Of a stretch of 64,000 bases of DNA, positions 18,743 through 26,036 are shown piece by piece. The notes under the pieces were generated by a model. That model was not told where the DNA came from. It ran no database searches and saw only the letters and a list, made by a program, of their open reading frames with translations. Within the stretch, counting starts at the first letter, position 1. Each line of letters starts with the position of its first letter. The position numbers and the translations under genes are program-made. The stretch is from Candidatus Leptovillus gracilis (GTDB taxonomy: Bacteria > Chloroflexota > Anaerolineae > Promineifilales > Promineifilaceae), in contig JADJXA010000003.1 in NCBI GenBank assembly GCA_016716065.1, positions 310,001 through 374,000 of the forward strand. The letters run 5' to 3'.

Positions 18743-18789
18743 GCACAATTCATTTATGATAAATTCACAACAAACAGGGATGGAACATC

Positions 18790-19053
18790 GTGGAACAAAT
18801 GGATAATATTGAAATTAAGGACGCTTCTTCAATGAGTGAGATGGAGCGCTTAGAGGCAATGTTCAAACAGATAACCAACAAAGCCATTGACAATTATCAA
18901 AAGGAACTAGAGATGGCTCGGGCAATGGGTGACGAAGAAGCCAAAAGACTTTTGCACATTCAAATAAGCATCTTTCGTCATTTGCAGAGCATTTTTAGTT
19001 TCTCGAAACAGTATGCGACGGATGCACGGTGGCGAAATGACGGCGAAAAATAA
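18790..19053 (+). CDS. Small helical hypothetical protein
   Basis: An 87-residue, highly charged, entirely helical protein (MSEMERLEAMFKQITNKAID ... EMARAMGDEEAKRLLHIQ), probably coiled coil. The start is GTG at 18790, with ATG at 18799 as an alternative. It overlaps the following DUF2087 gene by 17 bases, so the two are probably co-expressed. Base composition is more AT-rich than the surrounding genes and no ACGGCCGT is present. No family was recognised. Confidence 0.6.
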   Translation: MEQMDNIEIKDASSMSEMERLEAMFKQITNKAIDNYQKELEMARAMGDEEAKRLLHIQISIFRHLQSIFSFSKQYATDARWRNDGEK

Positions 19054-19336
19054 TAAAATGGATACAGAAAAAAACCTGGAGGCACGCGCTTTATTGTTGA
19101 AGCCAGATGCGTACCGGGAGAAGGTATTATGCATCTTTTTTAGACACGGCCGTCTCCACAAAATCCCCTCCCAACTCAAAAAACAGCGCATTGTTCTGGA
19201 ACACAGCGCCCAAGAATTTGAACCGGAGCGCGATTATAAGGAGATGGAACTAAATCGCATTTTAGTCGAGTTCAACGATGATGTGGCCTGGCTGCGCCGC
19301 TCCCTCATTGAAGGGGCACGGGTAACAAACGTGTAA
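19037..19336 (+). CDS. DUF2087 domain protein
   Basis: A ~99-residue protein matching DUF2087: VLCIFFRHGRLHKIPSQLKK, then IVLEHSAQEFEPERDYKEME, then LNRILVEFNDDVAWLRRSLI. DUF2087 is a short winged-helix-like domain frequently found at the end of transcriptional regulators. The usual ending after the LRR.L(V/I).. motif (a glycine and YWR) is missing, and the protein stops at GARVTNV, so it may be slightly truncated. The start is uncertain (ATGs at 19013, 19037 and 19058). It could be the regulator that acts on the nearby inverted repeat, which is inference. Confidence 0.75.
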   Translation: MTAKNNKMDTEKNLEARALLLKPDAYREKVLCIFFRHGRLHKIPSQLKKQRIVLEHSAQEFEPERDYKEMELNRILVEFNDDVAWLRRSLIEGARVTNV

Positions 19337-19467
19337 CGAGCGCCACCTTCTCGAGTAACACTACTTCTAAAAGGTCTATATTCTGCTATAGAATGTCGTG
19401 TTGCACTCGAGAGGTGGGCGGATATCGTACAGTTGTTACCCGTACCCCATCACCTGTTTTCGACCAA

Positions 19468-19496
19468 TTTTGAATTCGCCACCAATATCCTTTCAT
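19468..19496 (-). repeat. Dispersed intergenic repeat, copy C (diverged)
   Basis: The minus strand reads ATGAAAGGATATTGGTGGCG then AATTCAAAA, three mismatches from copy A. Similarity continues beyond it (GGTCGAAAACAGGTG versus GGCCGAAAATCGGTG). Confidence 0.65.
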
Positions 19497-19515
19497 GTGA
19501 ACAGTTCTCGGGGGG

Positions 19516-20493
19516 TCAGGGGGTAACGGCCGTGGCCGGCAGTCCATTGTTCACCCGCTGGAGCGCTGTTGAGGCCTCCAGGCCATCTGGGCGAAATTCG
19601 AGAGCGCGGGAGAGCGCGGCCTTCGCCTCTTCTGGCTGTTGGGCAGCGGAAAGCTGGTAGCCATGGTAGAGGTAGGCTGCGTACAGCCGGGTTTTCATGT
19701 CAAAATCATCCGGCGTTTGAGCCAAAATTTGTTCCAGGATGCGGATCGCTTCCGGCCAGTTTTCGGCCATCCAGGGTTCGTAGAGGCTGTTTACCAGCGC
19801 CGTCAGATCGGCGGCGGGGGCGGTAGCGGCGGCTGATGCGCCGTTAACGGCCGTTCCATTTGCGCTACTGGGCGATATTTCCAGGAGCGGCGCAGCTTCG
19901 GGTACTGCGCCGGTAGCCAGAGGCGACGTGTAAAGCGCCAGACCCAAATCCAGCGTGGATTGCCCCTCGCCCTGGGCAAGCTTCACGCCGCTCAAGGAGA
20001 CGCCCGGCCAGGTGGTCTCCTCAAAACGGCCGAGAAAATCCAACAATTGCAGCACCGGCCCCGTCACCTGTACGGTGAACGCCTGCACGCTGTACAAAGC
20101 GTTGGGCGCAACCGGTTCGGCGGCGGATTGGGCCTGCAGACCGGTGATGGTGACGCTGCTGCTGGCGGCGTAACGGTAAAGGCTGTCCAAAATTGCCGCC
20201 GCCTGGGCTTCGCTCAGGAAGGCGCCGGTGGTTGCATTCAAATTCGACTGAATGTCGGCCAGTTGGGCTTGCAGCGCCTCGGCGGAGTTTTGTTCGGCCT
20301 GTTCGCCCTGGCGCGAGTTTTGTTGGGCGGCCAATAGTTGCGCGGCCAATTCCTGCCGGGCTGTCCACTGGGGCAAGACGTCGGTAGACAGAAAATAACC
20401 AAACCAAACCACGGTAATGACGATGAAGGCAATCGCCAGAACAGATAACATGTTATTGCGGATCGTGTCGCGTAAATCGTATAAGACGTCCAT
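19516..20493 (-). CDS. PilO-like pilus assembly protein with C-terminal TPR
   Basis: A 325-residue bitopic protein. A short cytoplasmic N-terminus is followed by one membrane helix (LSVLAIAFIVITVVWFGYFL), a coiled coil with many Gln/Ala (about 45-90), and a ferredoxin-like periplasmic domain of the PilO type (ILDSLYRYAASSSVTITGLQ ... VQAFTVQVTGPVLQLLDFLG). A linker and a TPR-like tail end it (WPEAIRILEQILAQTPDDFD). PilO with PilN forms the inner-membrane alignment complex of type IV pili. Here it is the last gene of the archaellum-like cluster, 14 bases after the PilN-like gene. The TPR extension is unusual for PilO. Confidence 0.7.
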   Translation of the reverse strand: MDVLYDLRDTIRNNMLSVLAIAFIVITVVWFGYFLSTDVLPQWTARQELAAQLLAAQQNSRQGEQAEQNSAEALQAQLADIQSNLNATTGAFLSEAQAAAILDSLYRYAASSSVTITGLQAQSAAEPVAPNALYSVQAFTVQVTGPVLQLLDFLGRFEETTWPGVSLSGVKLAQGEGQSTLDLGLALYTSPLATGAVPEAAPLLEISPSSANGTAVNGASAAATAPAADLTALVNSLYEPWMAENWPEAIRILEQILAQTPDDFDMKTRLYAAYLYHGYQLSAAQQPEEAKAALSRALEFRPDGLEASTALQRVNNGLPATAVTP

Positions 20494-20507
20494 GGGTTAT
20501 GTACTCA

Positions 20508-22418
20508 CTACTGCCCTTTCAATTCCACGATGATGACAAAAGCGACGGTGTTCATGGGGACGGCGCCGGTCAATGGCTGGGTGATTTGTTTGGCGAGGAT
20601 CAGGCGGCGGGAAACGGCCGTTTCCCCACCCTGCCCCATCGTCAAAACCAGCCCATTTCCCTGCCCGGTCGGGTCGCTGCTGACCGGCGGAGGATCTACC
20701 TGTAACGTCACCGTCACTTCGCGGCGGCACAAAGAAGCCCAGGAAAAAGTGATGGTCGCTTCATACGTGCCTGGTGGCAGGCCGGTGATATTGGCCGTCA
20801 CGTCCATCAGGCTGGGTGCGCCGCCTTGATTGAGGCTGATTTGCAGCCAGGGCGCGCTGGTAACGGCCGACCAATTCAGCGTACTGTCGCCAAAAATTTG
20901 CACAGATTGGTTGGGCGGATTGTCACCGCCGGCGGCTACCGGGCCATAAGCCAGTTGCTCCAGGTTCAGACTCAGGGCCGGCACTTCCAGGACGGCGATG
21001 TTGTAGGTGGCGCTGGGACTAAACTGCTGCATTTTGTTGGTGATGTTGGCAACGGCCGTGCCGTCCACCGACGTCGCCGGGAAACAGACCGATGAGGCAA
21101 AGTTGCCTGTGCCTGGCGGGGCGTAATCGTCATTTTCCCACTGGAGACCATCGAGCGTCACGCGCAGAAATGTATCAACGCCCAAAGCCAGATTCGAGGT
21201 GGCGACCTGGTAAAAACGCCCGCCCTTGGTGATAAAACTGGCGTTGTCCACGTCGCCCTGAGGGAAGAAATTGCGGGTTTGTGTCTCGCCCACCAGGATG
21301 ACCGCCGGGGTGGGGTCATCGGGTTCAAACTGGTCACGCAGGTCCGGGGTATCGGTGGGATTGGGCACTACGGTGGGCGGCGGCGGGGTATCGGTGGCCG
21401 TAGGGCCAGGCGTGGGAATGGTTTCTTGCACAAAGAGCTGGTAGCCCATCTGCCCGCCAAACTGCCCGCGATTGGTCACCTGGATAAAGACCTGCACGTC
21501 GCCGCCGATGCTTTGAACGCCAATTTCTGAGGCCAGAGTTCCATCTTGCTGGTCATCGTTGACGTAGACCTGCCCGCCGATGGTCACGGTGAGTACGGTG
21601 TCTACGCCGGGGGAGAGGTTGGTGGTGGCGATGGTGTAGAAACGGCCGTTCTTCGCCAAAAACCAGGCGTTGTCCACGTCACCGGCCGGGTAGAAATTGC
21701 GCGTCTGCACTTCGCCAACAAAGATGGGCTTAGCCTGGATGTCGTCAATCTCGTAGGCGTCGCGTAAATTGGGTGTGGGGGTGATGCTGGGCACGGCCGT
21801 CGGATTGGTCGGCGGGCTGGCGTTTGTGGCGGTGGCGGCCGTTGTGGGCGAGGGGGCGATAGTCACTGTGGGCGTGGGTGAGGTCGTTGGCGTGATGACG
21901 GGATGGGGCGTAGGCAGCAATGTGATAGACTGTACAACAACCCGCGAAAACTGCCCGGAGGCTTCTAACTCCTGCGCGTAGGCGATAACAGCCGTGTCAT
22001 CGGCCGCTTCCCCGGAAATAGTCAGGCGATTGTCGATCTGCTCTACCCCCAGGAGGGTAATCTGATTGGTGTCTGTCTTGATGGCGCCTACCACGGCAGG
22101 CCAATCAACCTGCTGCGCGCCCTGGCTGGACTGCACAGCGGCCAGACTGTTTGACACAGTTTGGGCTTCTACCACTCTGGTCTGCAAGGCGTCTGCCATA
22201 GGATTCGCCGCCGGGCCACCGACTTCAGCCATTTGTAACTGGCTTAATTCGCTCTCTAAACGTTGAGTGTCGGCGCGCACGGCCGTAGCCACCAGGTACA
22301 AGGGCACAAACAGCACCAGCAGGCCTAAAGCGACCAACCACAAGATGACGGGCCGCCGTGAAGGTGTGGAAGTTTGATCCGCCAGAACCGTGTCTAGATC
22401 ATAAGAAGATTCGCGCAT
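20508..22418 (-). CDS. PilN-like protein fused to two PPC-type domains and a BACON-like domain
   Basis: About 636 residues, starting at the ATG at 22418. An N-terminal cytoplasmic stretch and one membrane helix (VILWLVALGLLVLFVPLYLV) are followed by a PilN-like domain (about 75-190: ITLLGVEQIDNRLTISGEAA, SGQFSRVVVQSITLLP). Then come Pro/Thr linkers and two copies of a PPC-like beta-sandwich, each beginning DAYEIDD/DQFEPDD with TRNF(Y/F)P-GDVDNA and GVDT. A BACON-like domain follows (LNWSAVTSAPWLQISLNQGG ... GLPPGTYEATITF). PPC and BACON modules usually occur in secreted enzymes and surface proteins, so this looks like a pilus alignment protein extended into the cell envelope. The ribosome binding site is weak. 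Confidence 0.7.
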   Translation of the reverse strand: MRESSYDLDTVLADQTSTPSRRPVILWLVALGLLVLFVPLYLVATAVRADTQRLESELSQLQMAEVGGPAANPMADALQTRVVEAQTVSNSLAAVQSSQGAQQVDWPAVVGAIKTDTNQITLLGVEQIDNRLTISGEAADDTAVIAYAQELEASGQFSRVVVQSITLLPTPHPVITPTTSPTPTVTIAPSPTTAATATNASPPTNPTAVPSITPTPNLRDAYEIDDIQAKPIFVGEVQTRNFYPAGDVDNAWFLAKNGRFYTIATTNLSPGVDTVLTVTIGGQVYVNDDQQDGTLASEIGVQSIGGDVQVFIQVTNRGQFGGQMGYQLFVQETIPTPGPTATDTPPPPTVVPNPTDTPDLRDQFEPDDPTPAVILVGETQTRNFFPQGDVDNASFITKGGRFYQVATSNLALGVDTFLRVTLDGLQWENDDYAPPGTGNFASSVCFPATSVDGTAVANITNKMQQFSPSATYNIAVLEVPALSLNLEQLAYGPVAAGGDNPPNQSVQIFGDSTLNWSAVTSAPWLQISLNQGGAPSLMDVTANITGLPPGTYEATITFSWASLCRREVTVTLQVDPPPVSSDPTGQGNGLVLTMGQGGETAVSRRLILAKQITQPLTGAVPMNTVAFVIIVELKGQ

Positions 22419-22581
22419 AATGGTTACTTCACTTGAGTTATGATGTCTTGCCTTTTCGGAAACAGGACTCACAAACCACAACCGTCTGCGAGTTGTTTGA
22501 AACCATTATATAAAGGGGCCAGCGCGAGGGACGGAAAAGAAACGTGAATATTACGGGTAGGAAGCGATAAGATAGGGGGAT

Positions 22582-22628
22582 AGTTGGGAGTTGGGAGTGG
22601 GGAGTTGATAGTTGGGAGTTGGGAGTTA
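22582..22628. repeat. Short tandem repeat (GTTGGGA units)
   Basis: Several imperfect copies of AGTTGGG/GTTGGGAGTTGGG occur just downstream of the prepilin peptidase stop. Low-complexity spacer; no function proposed. Confidence 0.7.
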
Positions 22629-23237
22629 GAGGGGGGTGTAGAGGAGGGCGATGAAGACGCCGAGGCACAGGAAGGGTGCGTAGGGGATGTGGTAGCGACG
22701 GCCGTAACCGCGCAGCAGCAGGTAGGCGGCGGCCAGTCCACCCAATCCTACGCCCAACAACAAGGGCCACAACACGCCAGGGAAACCGAAGATCAGGCCA
22801 ATCAGCGCCGCCAGTTTCACGTCGCCGCCGCCCAGGTCGCCGGGGCGCAGCCAGGCAGCCAGGACAAACGCAGCCAAAGCCAGCCCACCGCCCAACAACA
22901 CGGCCGTCCACGACTGTTCCCCAACCGCCAGATGATAGACCAGCGTCAGCGCAATAGCCGGGAATACCAGCACGTTCAAAACCAGCCTGTATTTACCATC
23001 AATCAAGGCGATCAACAGGAAAAATGCGTACAGGACCAGAGAGAGCCATTGCCCACGCGGGCCGAAGTAAAAACAGACAACGGCCGTCATCCCCCCCATC
23101 ACCCAGGGCCAGCCGGCTGTCCACCGCGACTGGTGAGCCGGGCGCGGCGCTTTGTTCAGGCGGCAAGGCAAGAAGTCGCTGAGCCAGTTCAACGACCAAC
23201 CCAACAAAAAACCAAACACCAGCCAGAAAATATCCAT
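22626..23237 (-). CDS. Prepilin/archaellin peptidase (A24, GxGD type)
   Basis: A 203-residue integral membrane aspartic protease. The two catalytic Asp motifs are FFLLIALIDGKYRLVLN (about residue 80) and the GxGD motif PGDLGGGDVKLAALIG (about 138). Six to seven hydrophobic segments are present. It lacks the Cys-rich N-methylase loop of PilD, so it resembles the single-function TadV/CpaA or FlaK/ArlK peptidases. It would cleave the class III signal of the archaellin-like protein encoded at 31993-32580 and possibly of the ArlF/G-like proteins. The stop of the upstream 23239 gene is one base before its ATG, so they are coupled. Confidence 0.85.
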   Translation of the reverse strand: MDIFWLVFGFLLGWSLNWLSDFLPCRLNKAPRPAHQSRWTAGWPWVMGGMTAVVCFYFGPRGQWLSLVLYAFFLLIALIDGKYRLVLNVLVFPAIALTLVYHLAVGEQSWTAVLLGGGLALAAFVLAAWLRPGDLGGGDVKLAALIGLIFGFPGVLWPLLLGVGLGGLAAAYLLLRGYGRRYHIPYAPFLCLGVFIALLYTPL

Positions 23238-23238
23238 G

Positions 23239-24273
23239 TCAGGCCATCTCCCGGTTCTTTTGCCGCAGTTGGCGCAGCATGTGGGCGCTGCGGTCGGCCA
23301 GTTGAACCATATTGACGTCGCCCAAACCTTGCAACAACGTATCGTAATGGGCCAGTTTGTCGTCTTCGTCGAAGATACCGTTCAGCAAGGCCTGAATTTC
23401 ACCGGTCGCTTCACTGAGCAGTTTTTCGGCCGCCTCTTCCGGCGGCGGTTGATTGGCCGCAGGCGCAGCGGCGTTGGTCGGATTTTGCACGGCCGTTGCC
23501 TGTTGTTCAGCCGTCGGTGTGGCCGCGTTGGCCGGGTTTGGTGGCGTCTGTTTACCATCTCCAGCCTGGACTGCGCCGGATTGCCCAGCCCCACCGCCAC
23601 TGGCGTTGGCCTGGTCGCCGGGGTTCGCTTGCTGCGCGGCATTGGCCGCCGGGTCAGGCGAAGCGCCCTGGCCGGTGTTGGCGGCCGTTTCGGTTCCGCC
23701 TTTGTTTTGCCGGGCGGCGTTGGTGGCGGAAACGGCCGTTTGCTCATCCTCGTCCATGTCGGCTTCCGCTTCAGCGCCAGCCAGCAGACGCCGCTCTTCT
23801 TGCTTGCGGATTCTGGCCTGCTGCGCCATGGGGAACAGGGCCATGCCCAAGGCAGCCACGAAAAGGCCAACGGCGGCAACGGCCGTTATCAAAATCGCTT
23901 TCTGCCCCAAAATTACGTCCATCAGGTTCAGGTCTACTTGCGGCATGACCATCGCTTCCCCCAAAGCGACGTATCGCTCACGAGCCAGCGGATCGGCCGC
24001 TTCCTGGATCAGCAATGTCAGGGTCGCGGCCAGCGCCTCGTCGTCCCAGGCTGCCAGCCGAGACTGCGCCTGGGCCACGTCGCCCGTCAGGTCATATGCT
24101 TCGGCGGCCATCGCCACGTAAATCCGCTGATGCTCCGCCGACAACTGCGCCGGCGAGACGTTGATCCACTGCACCGGCCACAACCACCAGCCAATGACCA
24201 ACCAGCCCAGCAGCAGCCCACCGCTAAAAACCAGGGGAAGAAGAAGGCGAAACGGCCGTTTGGATTTAGACAT
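23239..24273 (-). CDS. Hypothetical membrane protein with Ala/Asn/Gln-rich linker, archaellum cluster
   Basis: A 344-residue protein with a membrane helix near the N-terminus (LLPLVFSGGLLLGWLVIGWW) and another around residue 125 (AILITAVAAVGLFVAALGMA). A helical domain between them would be extracytoplasmic. A cytoplasmic part follows, consisting of an acidic/basic helix, a ~100-residue low-complexity segment rich in Ala, Asn, Gln, Gly and Pro, and a conserved-looking C-terminal helix pair (ALLNGIFDEDDKLAHYDTLL ... DRSAHMLRQLRQKNREM). I recognise no family. Position between ArlJ and the prepilin peptidase suggests a structural or scaffolding role in the machine. Confidence 0.65.
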   Translation of the reverse strand: MSKSKRPFRLLLPLVFSGGLLLGWLVIGWWLWPVQWINVSPAQLSAEHQRIYVAMAAEAYDLTGDVAQAQSRLAAWDDEALAATLTLLIQEAADPLARERYVALGEAMVMPQVDLNLMDVILGQKAILITAVAAVGLFVAALGMALFPMAQQARIRKQEERRLLAGAEAEADMDEDEQTAVSATNAARQNKGGTETAANTGQGASPDPAANAAQQANPGDQANASGGGAGQSGAVQAGDGKQTPPNPANAATPTAEQQATAVQNPTNAAAPAANQPPPEEAAEKLLSEATGEIQALLNGIFDEDDKLAHYDTLLQGLGDVNMVQLADRSAHMLRQLRQKNREMA

Positions 24274-24578
24274 AAAACGTCATTCCTCAATCATGCGTCA
24301 AAACCAAAGTCTGCCGGAGAAACCCTCAGGGCTAGGGACACGGGGGTGTCCAAATATTCCAAATCCAGGACCTTGGTCTTCAGGTTTCTCGGAAAATCCA
24401 GGCCAGAAAATCGGTGTAAACTGGGTCTGTTCATCCGCAAAACTCCAAGGGTTTATTTCCCAGGAGACGGGGTCATTTTCCACTCTTCGGAGAGATTGCC
24501 AAGTCAAATCGTCAGCAACCGGGGTCTTTACGTACCCTCAATCACCGAAAATCGGTGTAAATCTGTTAAATAGATCAA
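24274..24578. other. 305-base non-coding stretch inside the archaellum cluster
   Basis: It contains GAAAATCGGTGTAAA twice (near 24409 and 24548), a GGACACGGGGGTGTCC hairpin near 24335, and no minus-strand frame that continues the operon. The motif also occurs after repeat copy A near 17273. It could be a repeat insertion or an RNA leader for the downstream genes. Confidence 0.5.
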
Positions 24579-26036
24579 TCAACAACTGCCGCTAATACCC
24601 GACATAAACAGCAGCACAGCCAGGTAAAGCGTGAGCTTAAATTTATACCCGCCATCACTGGCGACGATGGCCATCGCACTGATGACCGCCAACAACACCA
24701 CCATCATGATGGTGATGGCGTCCAGGAACTGCATCTGCTGCGGGCTAAAATTTGCCAGCGGCATTGCCAGATTTTCCGAGGCCAACGCCGACTGATCGGC
24801 GGTCATGGCCGATTGCATCAGGAGCAAAAAGTTGTGGATGATCTGCAGCACAAAAACCATCAACGCCGCGACCACGACGTGCATCACCAGGGTAAGCCAG
24901 ACAAAGGTGCTGACCACCGTGCGTCGTTTGGCGCGCAGCATCGCGGTGCGCGAAGCAAACATAGAGCAAAGAAATCCCACTTGTTCCGGATCGCCGCCCA
25001 GGCGCACCGCTTCGTAAAAGATGCCGGTGGCCTGACGAATCAGGCGGCTGCCGGTCTCGTTGCCAAAGCGCTGCCAGCAAACCACCGGGCTGACCAGAGC
25101 GCGCAGGCGCGTATCCAATCGCTTCACATCGGGCTGAAGCTGGGGGAAGGAGCTGATGTCTATTTTGGTGATGGCTTCTTTGAGGGTGGTGCCGGTGGAA
25201 GTGGCCATGCCACCCACCGAGCGCAAAAAGGAGCTGATCTCCGCGTCTTTTTTGGTGATCTCGGTGTCGGCGCGAGAACTGACAATACCCAGAGGCAATA
25301 AAGCAACCGATACACCAACCAGTACCCACGCCGTGCCAAAGCCAAGAAATACCAGAATGCCACAGAGAAGAACGGCCGTAGGAATAATAATCCGGCTCAA
25401 TTGCAGCGTGCGCCGCTGCGCCGCCGACCCGATGGACGACGGGATGATCATCTCTTCTTGTGGGGCAGCGCGTGAAAGAATCCAGGCGCCAAAAAACCCC
25501 ATGACAATCGCCGTAATCACCAATCCGGTAATCATGCCCGTGCCCATGGAGTAAATCATGGTGGATACCAGGTTAATGATCACGATCAGGGCCACGGAAA
25601 CCACAATCGAAGAAAACGCATCCGACCACTTTTTCAGCGATTCCAGGTCACGCTCGTAGGCATTGTCATACACATTTGCCTGCACCTCCGCTTCGCGGGC
25701 CAGGAAAGCGGGCAAAGGCTCACCAGACCGCATCGCGTCGGACAGGCGCAGCAGGAAGCTTTTGATCTCGTCCGAGGGCGCTTTATTGGCCACCGTACGG
25801 CACGCTTCCGGGTAGTCGAAACGAAGTTCGTTGACCAGCAAGTTGATGGCTATAAAATAATTCGCCGCCGGTGAACCGGACTCTGCGGCCATTTCAAACG
25901 TTTTACTGCGCGAGATGCCGGCAGCGGCCGTGGCCGACATATACGTCAACTGGTAAAACTGGTCAAAAGCCGTAATGCTCTTAAATTTATAAGAGTTTTT
26001 GGCGATGGGCTTCGGCAAGGATTTGGAAGAAGTCAT
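24579..26036 (-). CDS. arlJ: ArlJ/TadC-like membrane platform protein (T2SS F family)
   Basis: About 485 residues with two T2SSF-type halves. An N-terminal helical cytoplasmic domain (YMSATAAAGISRSKTFEMAA, DEIKSFLLRLSDAMRSGEPL) leads to membrane helices near 145-200 and 225-265. A second cytoplasmic domain (KDAEISSFLRSVGGMATSTG) is followed by three C-terminal helices. Two duplicated halves with the SFLRSVG motif and six or more helices are typical of archaeal ArlJ (FlaJ). The gene overlaps the 3' end of arlI by about 50 bases, as expected for partner genes. I chose the ATG at 26036; a GTG at 26045 is possible. Role: the membrane platform moved by ArlI during assembly and rotation. Confidence 0.85.
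   Translation of the reverse strand: MTSSKSLPKPIAKNSYKFKSITAFDQFYQLTYMSATAAAGISRSKTFEMAAESGSPAANYFIAINLLVNELRFDYPEACRTVANKAPSDEIKSFLLRLSDAMRSGEPLPAFLAREAEVQANVYDNAYERDLESLKKWSDAFSSIVVSVALIVIINLVSTMIYSMGTGMITGLVITAIVMGFFGAWILSRAAPQEEMIIPSSIGSAAQRRTLQLSRIIIPTAVLLCGILVFLGFGTAWVLVGVSVALLPLGIVSSRADTEITKKDAEISSFLRSVGGMATSTGTTLKEAITKIDISSFPQLQPDVKRLDTRLRALVSPVVCWQRFGNETGSRLIRQATGIFYEAVRLGGDPEQVGFLCSMFASRTAMLRAKRRTVVSTFVWLTLVMHVVVAALMVFVLQIIHNFLLLMQSAMTADQSALASENLAMPLANFSPQQMQFLDAITIMMVVLLAVISAMAIVASDGGYKFKLTLYLAVLLFMSGISGSC

Noticed and set aside
22582..22628. Tandem GTTGGGA units as a CRISPR or regulatory array
   Set aside because: The units are too short and imperfect, with no spacers and no cas genes; treated as low-complexity spacer.
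23152..24573. A 473-codon plus-strand open frame opposite the archaellum-linked membrane protein
   Set aside because: It has no ribosome binding site or family resemblance and mirrors the low-complexity linker of the minus-strand gene, whose frame shows membrane helices and operon coupling.
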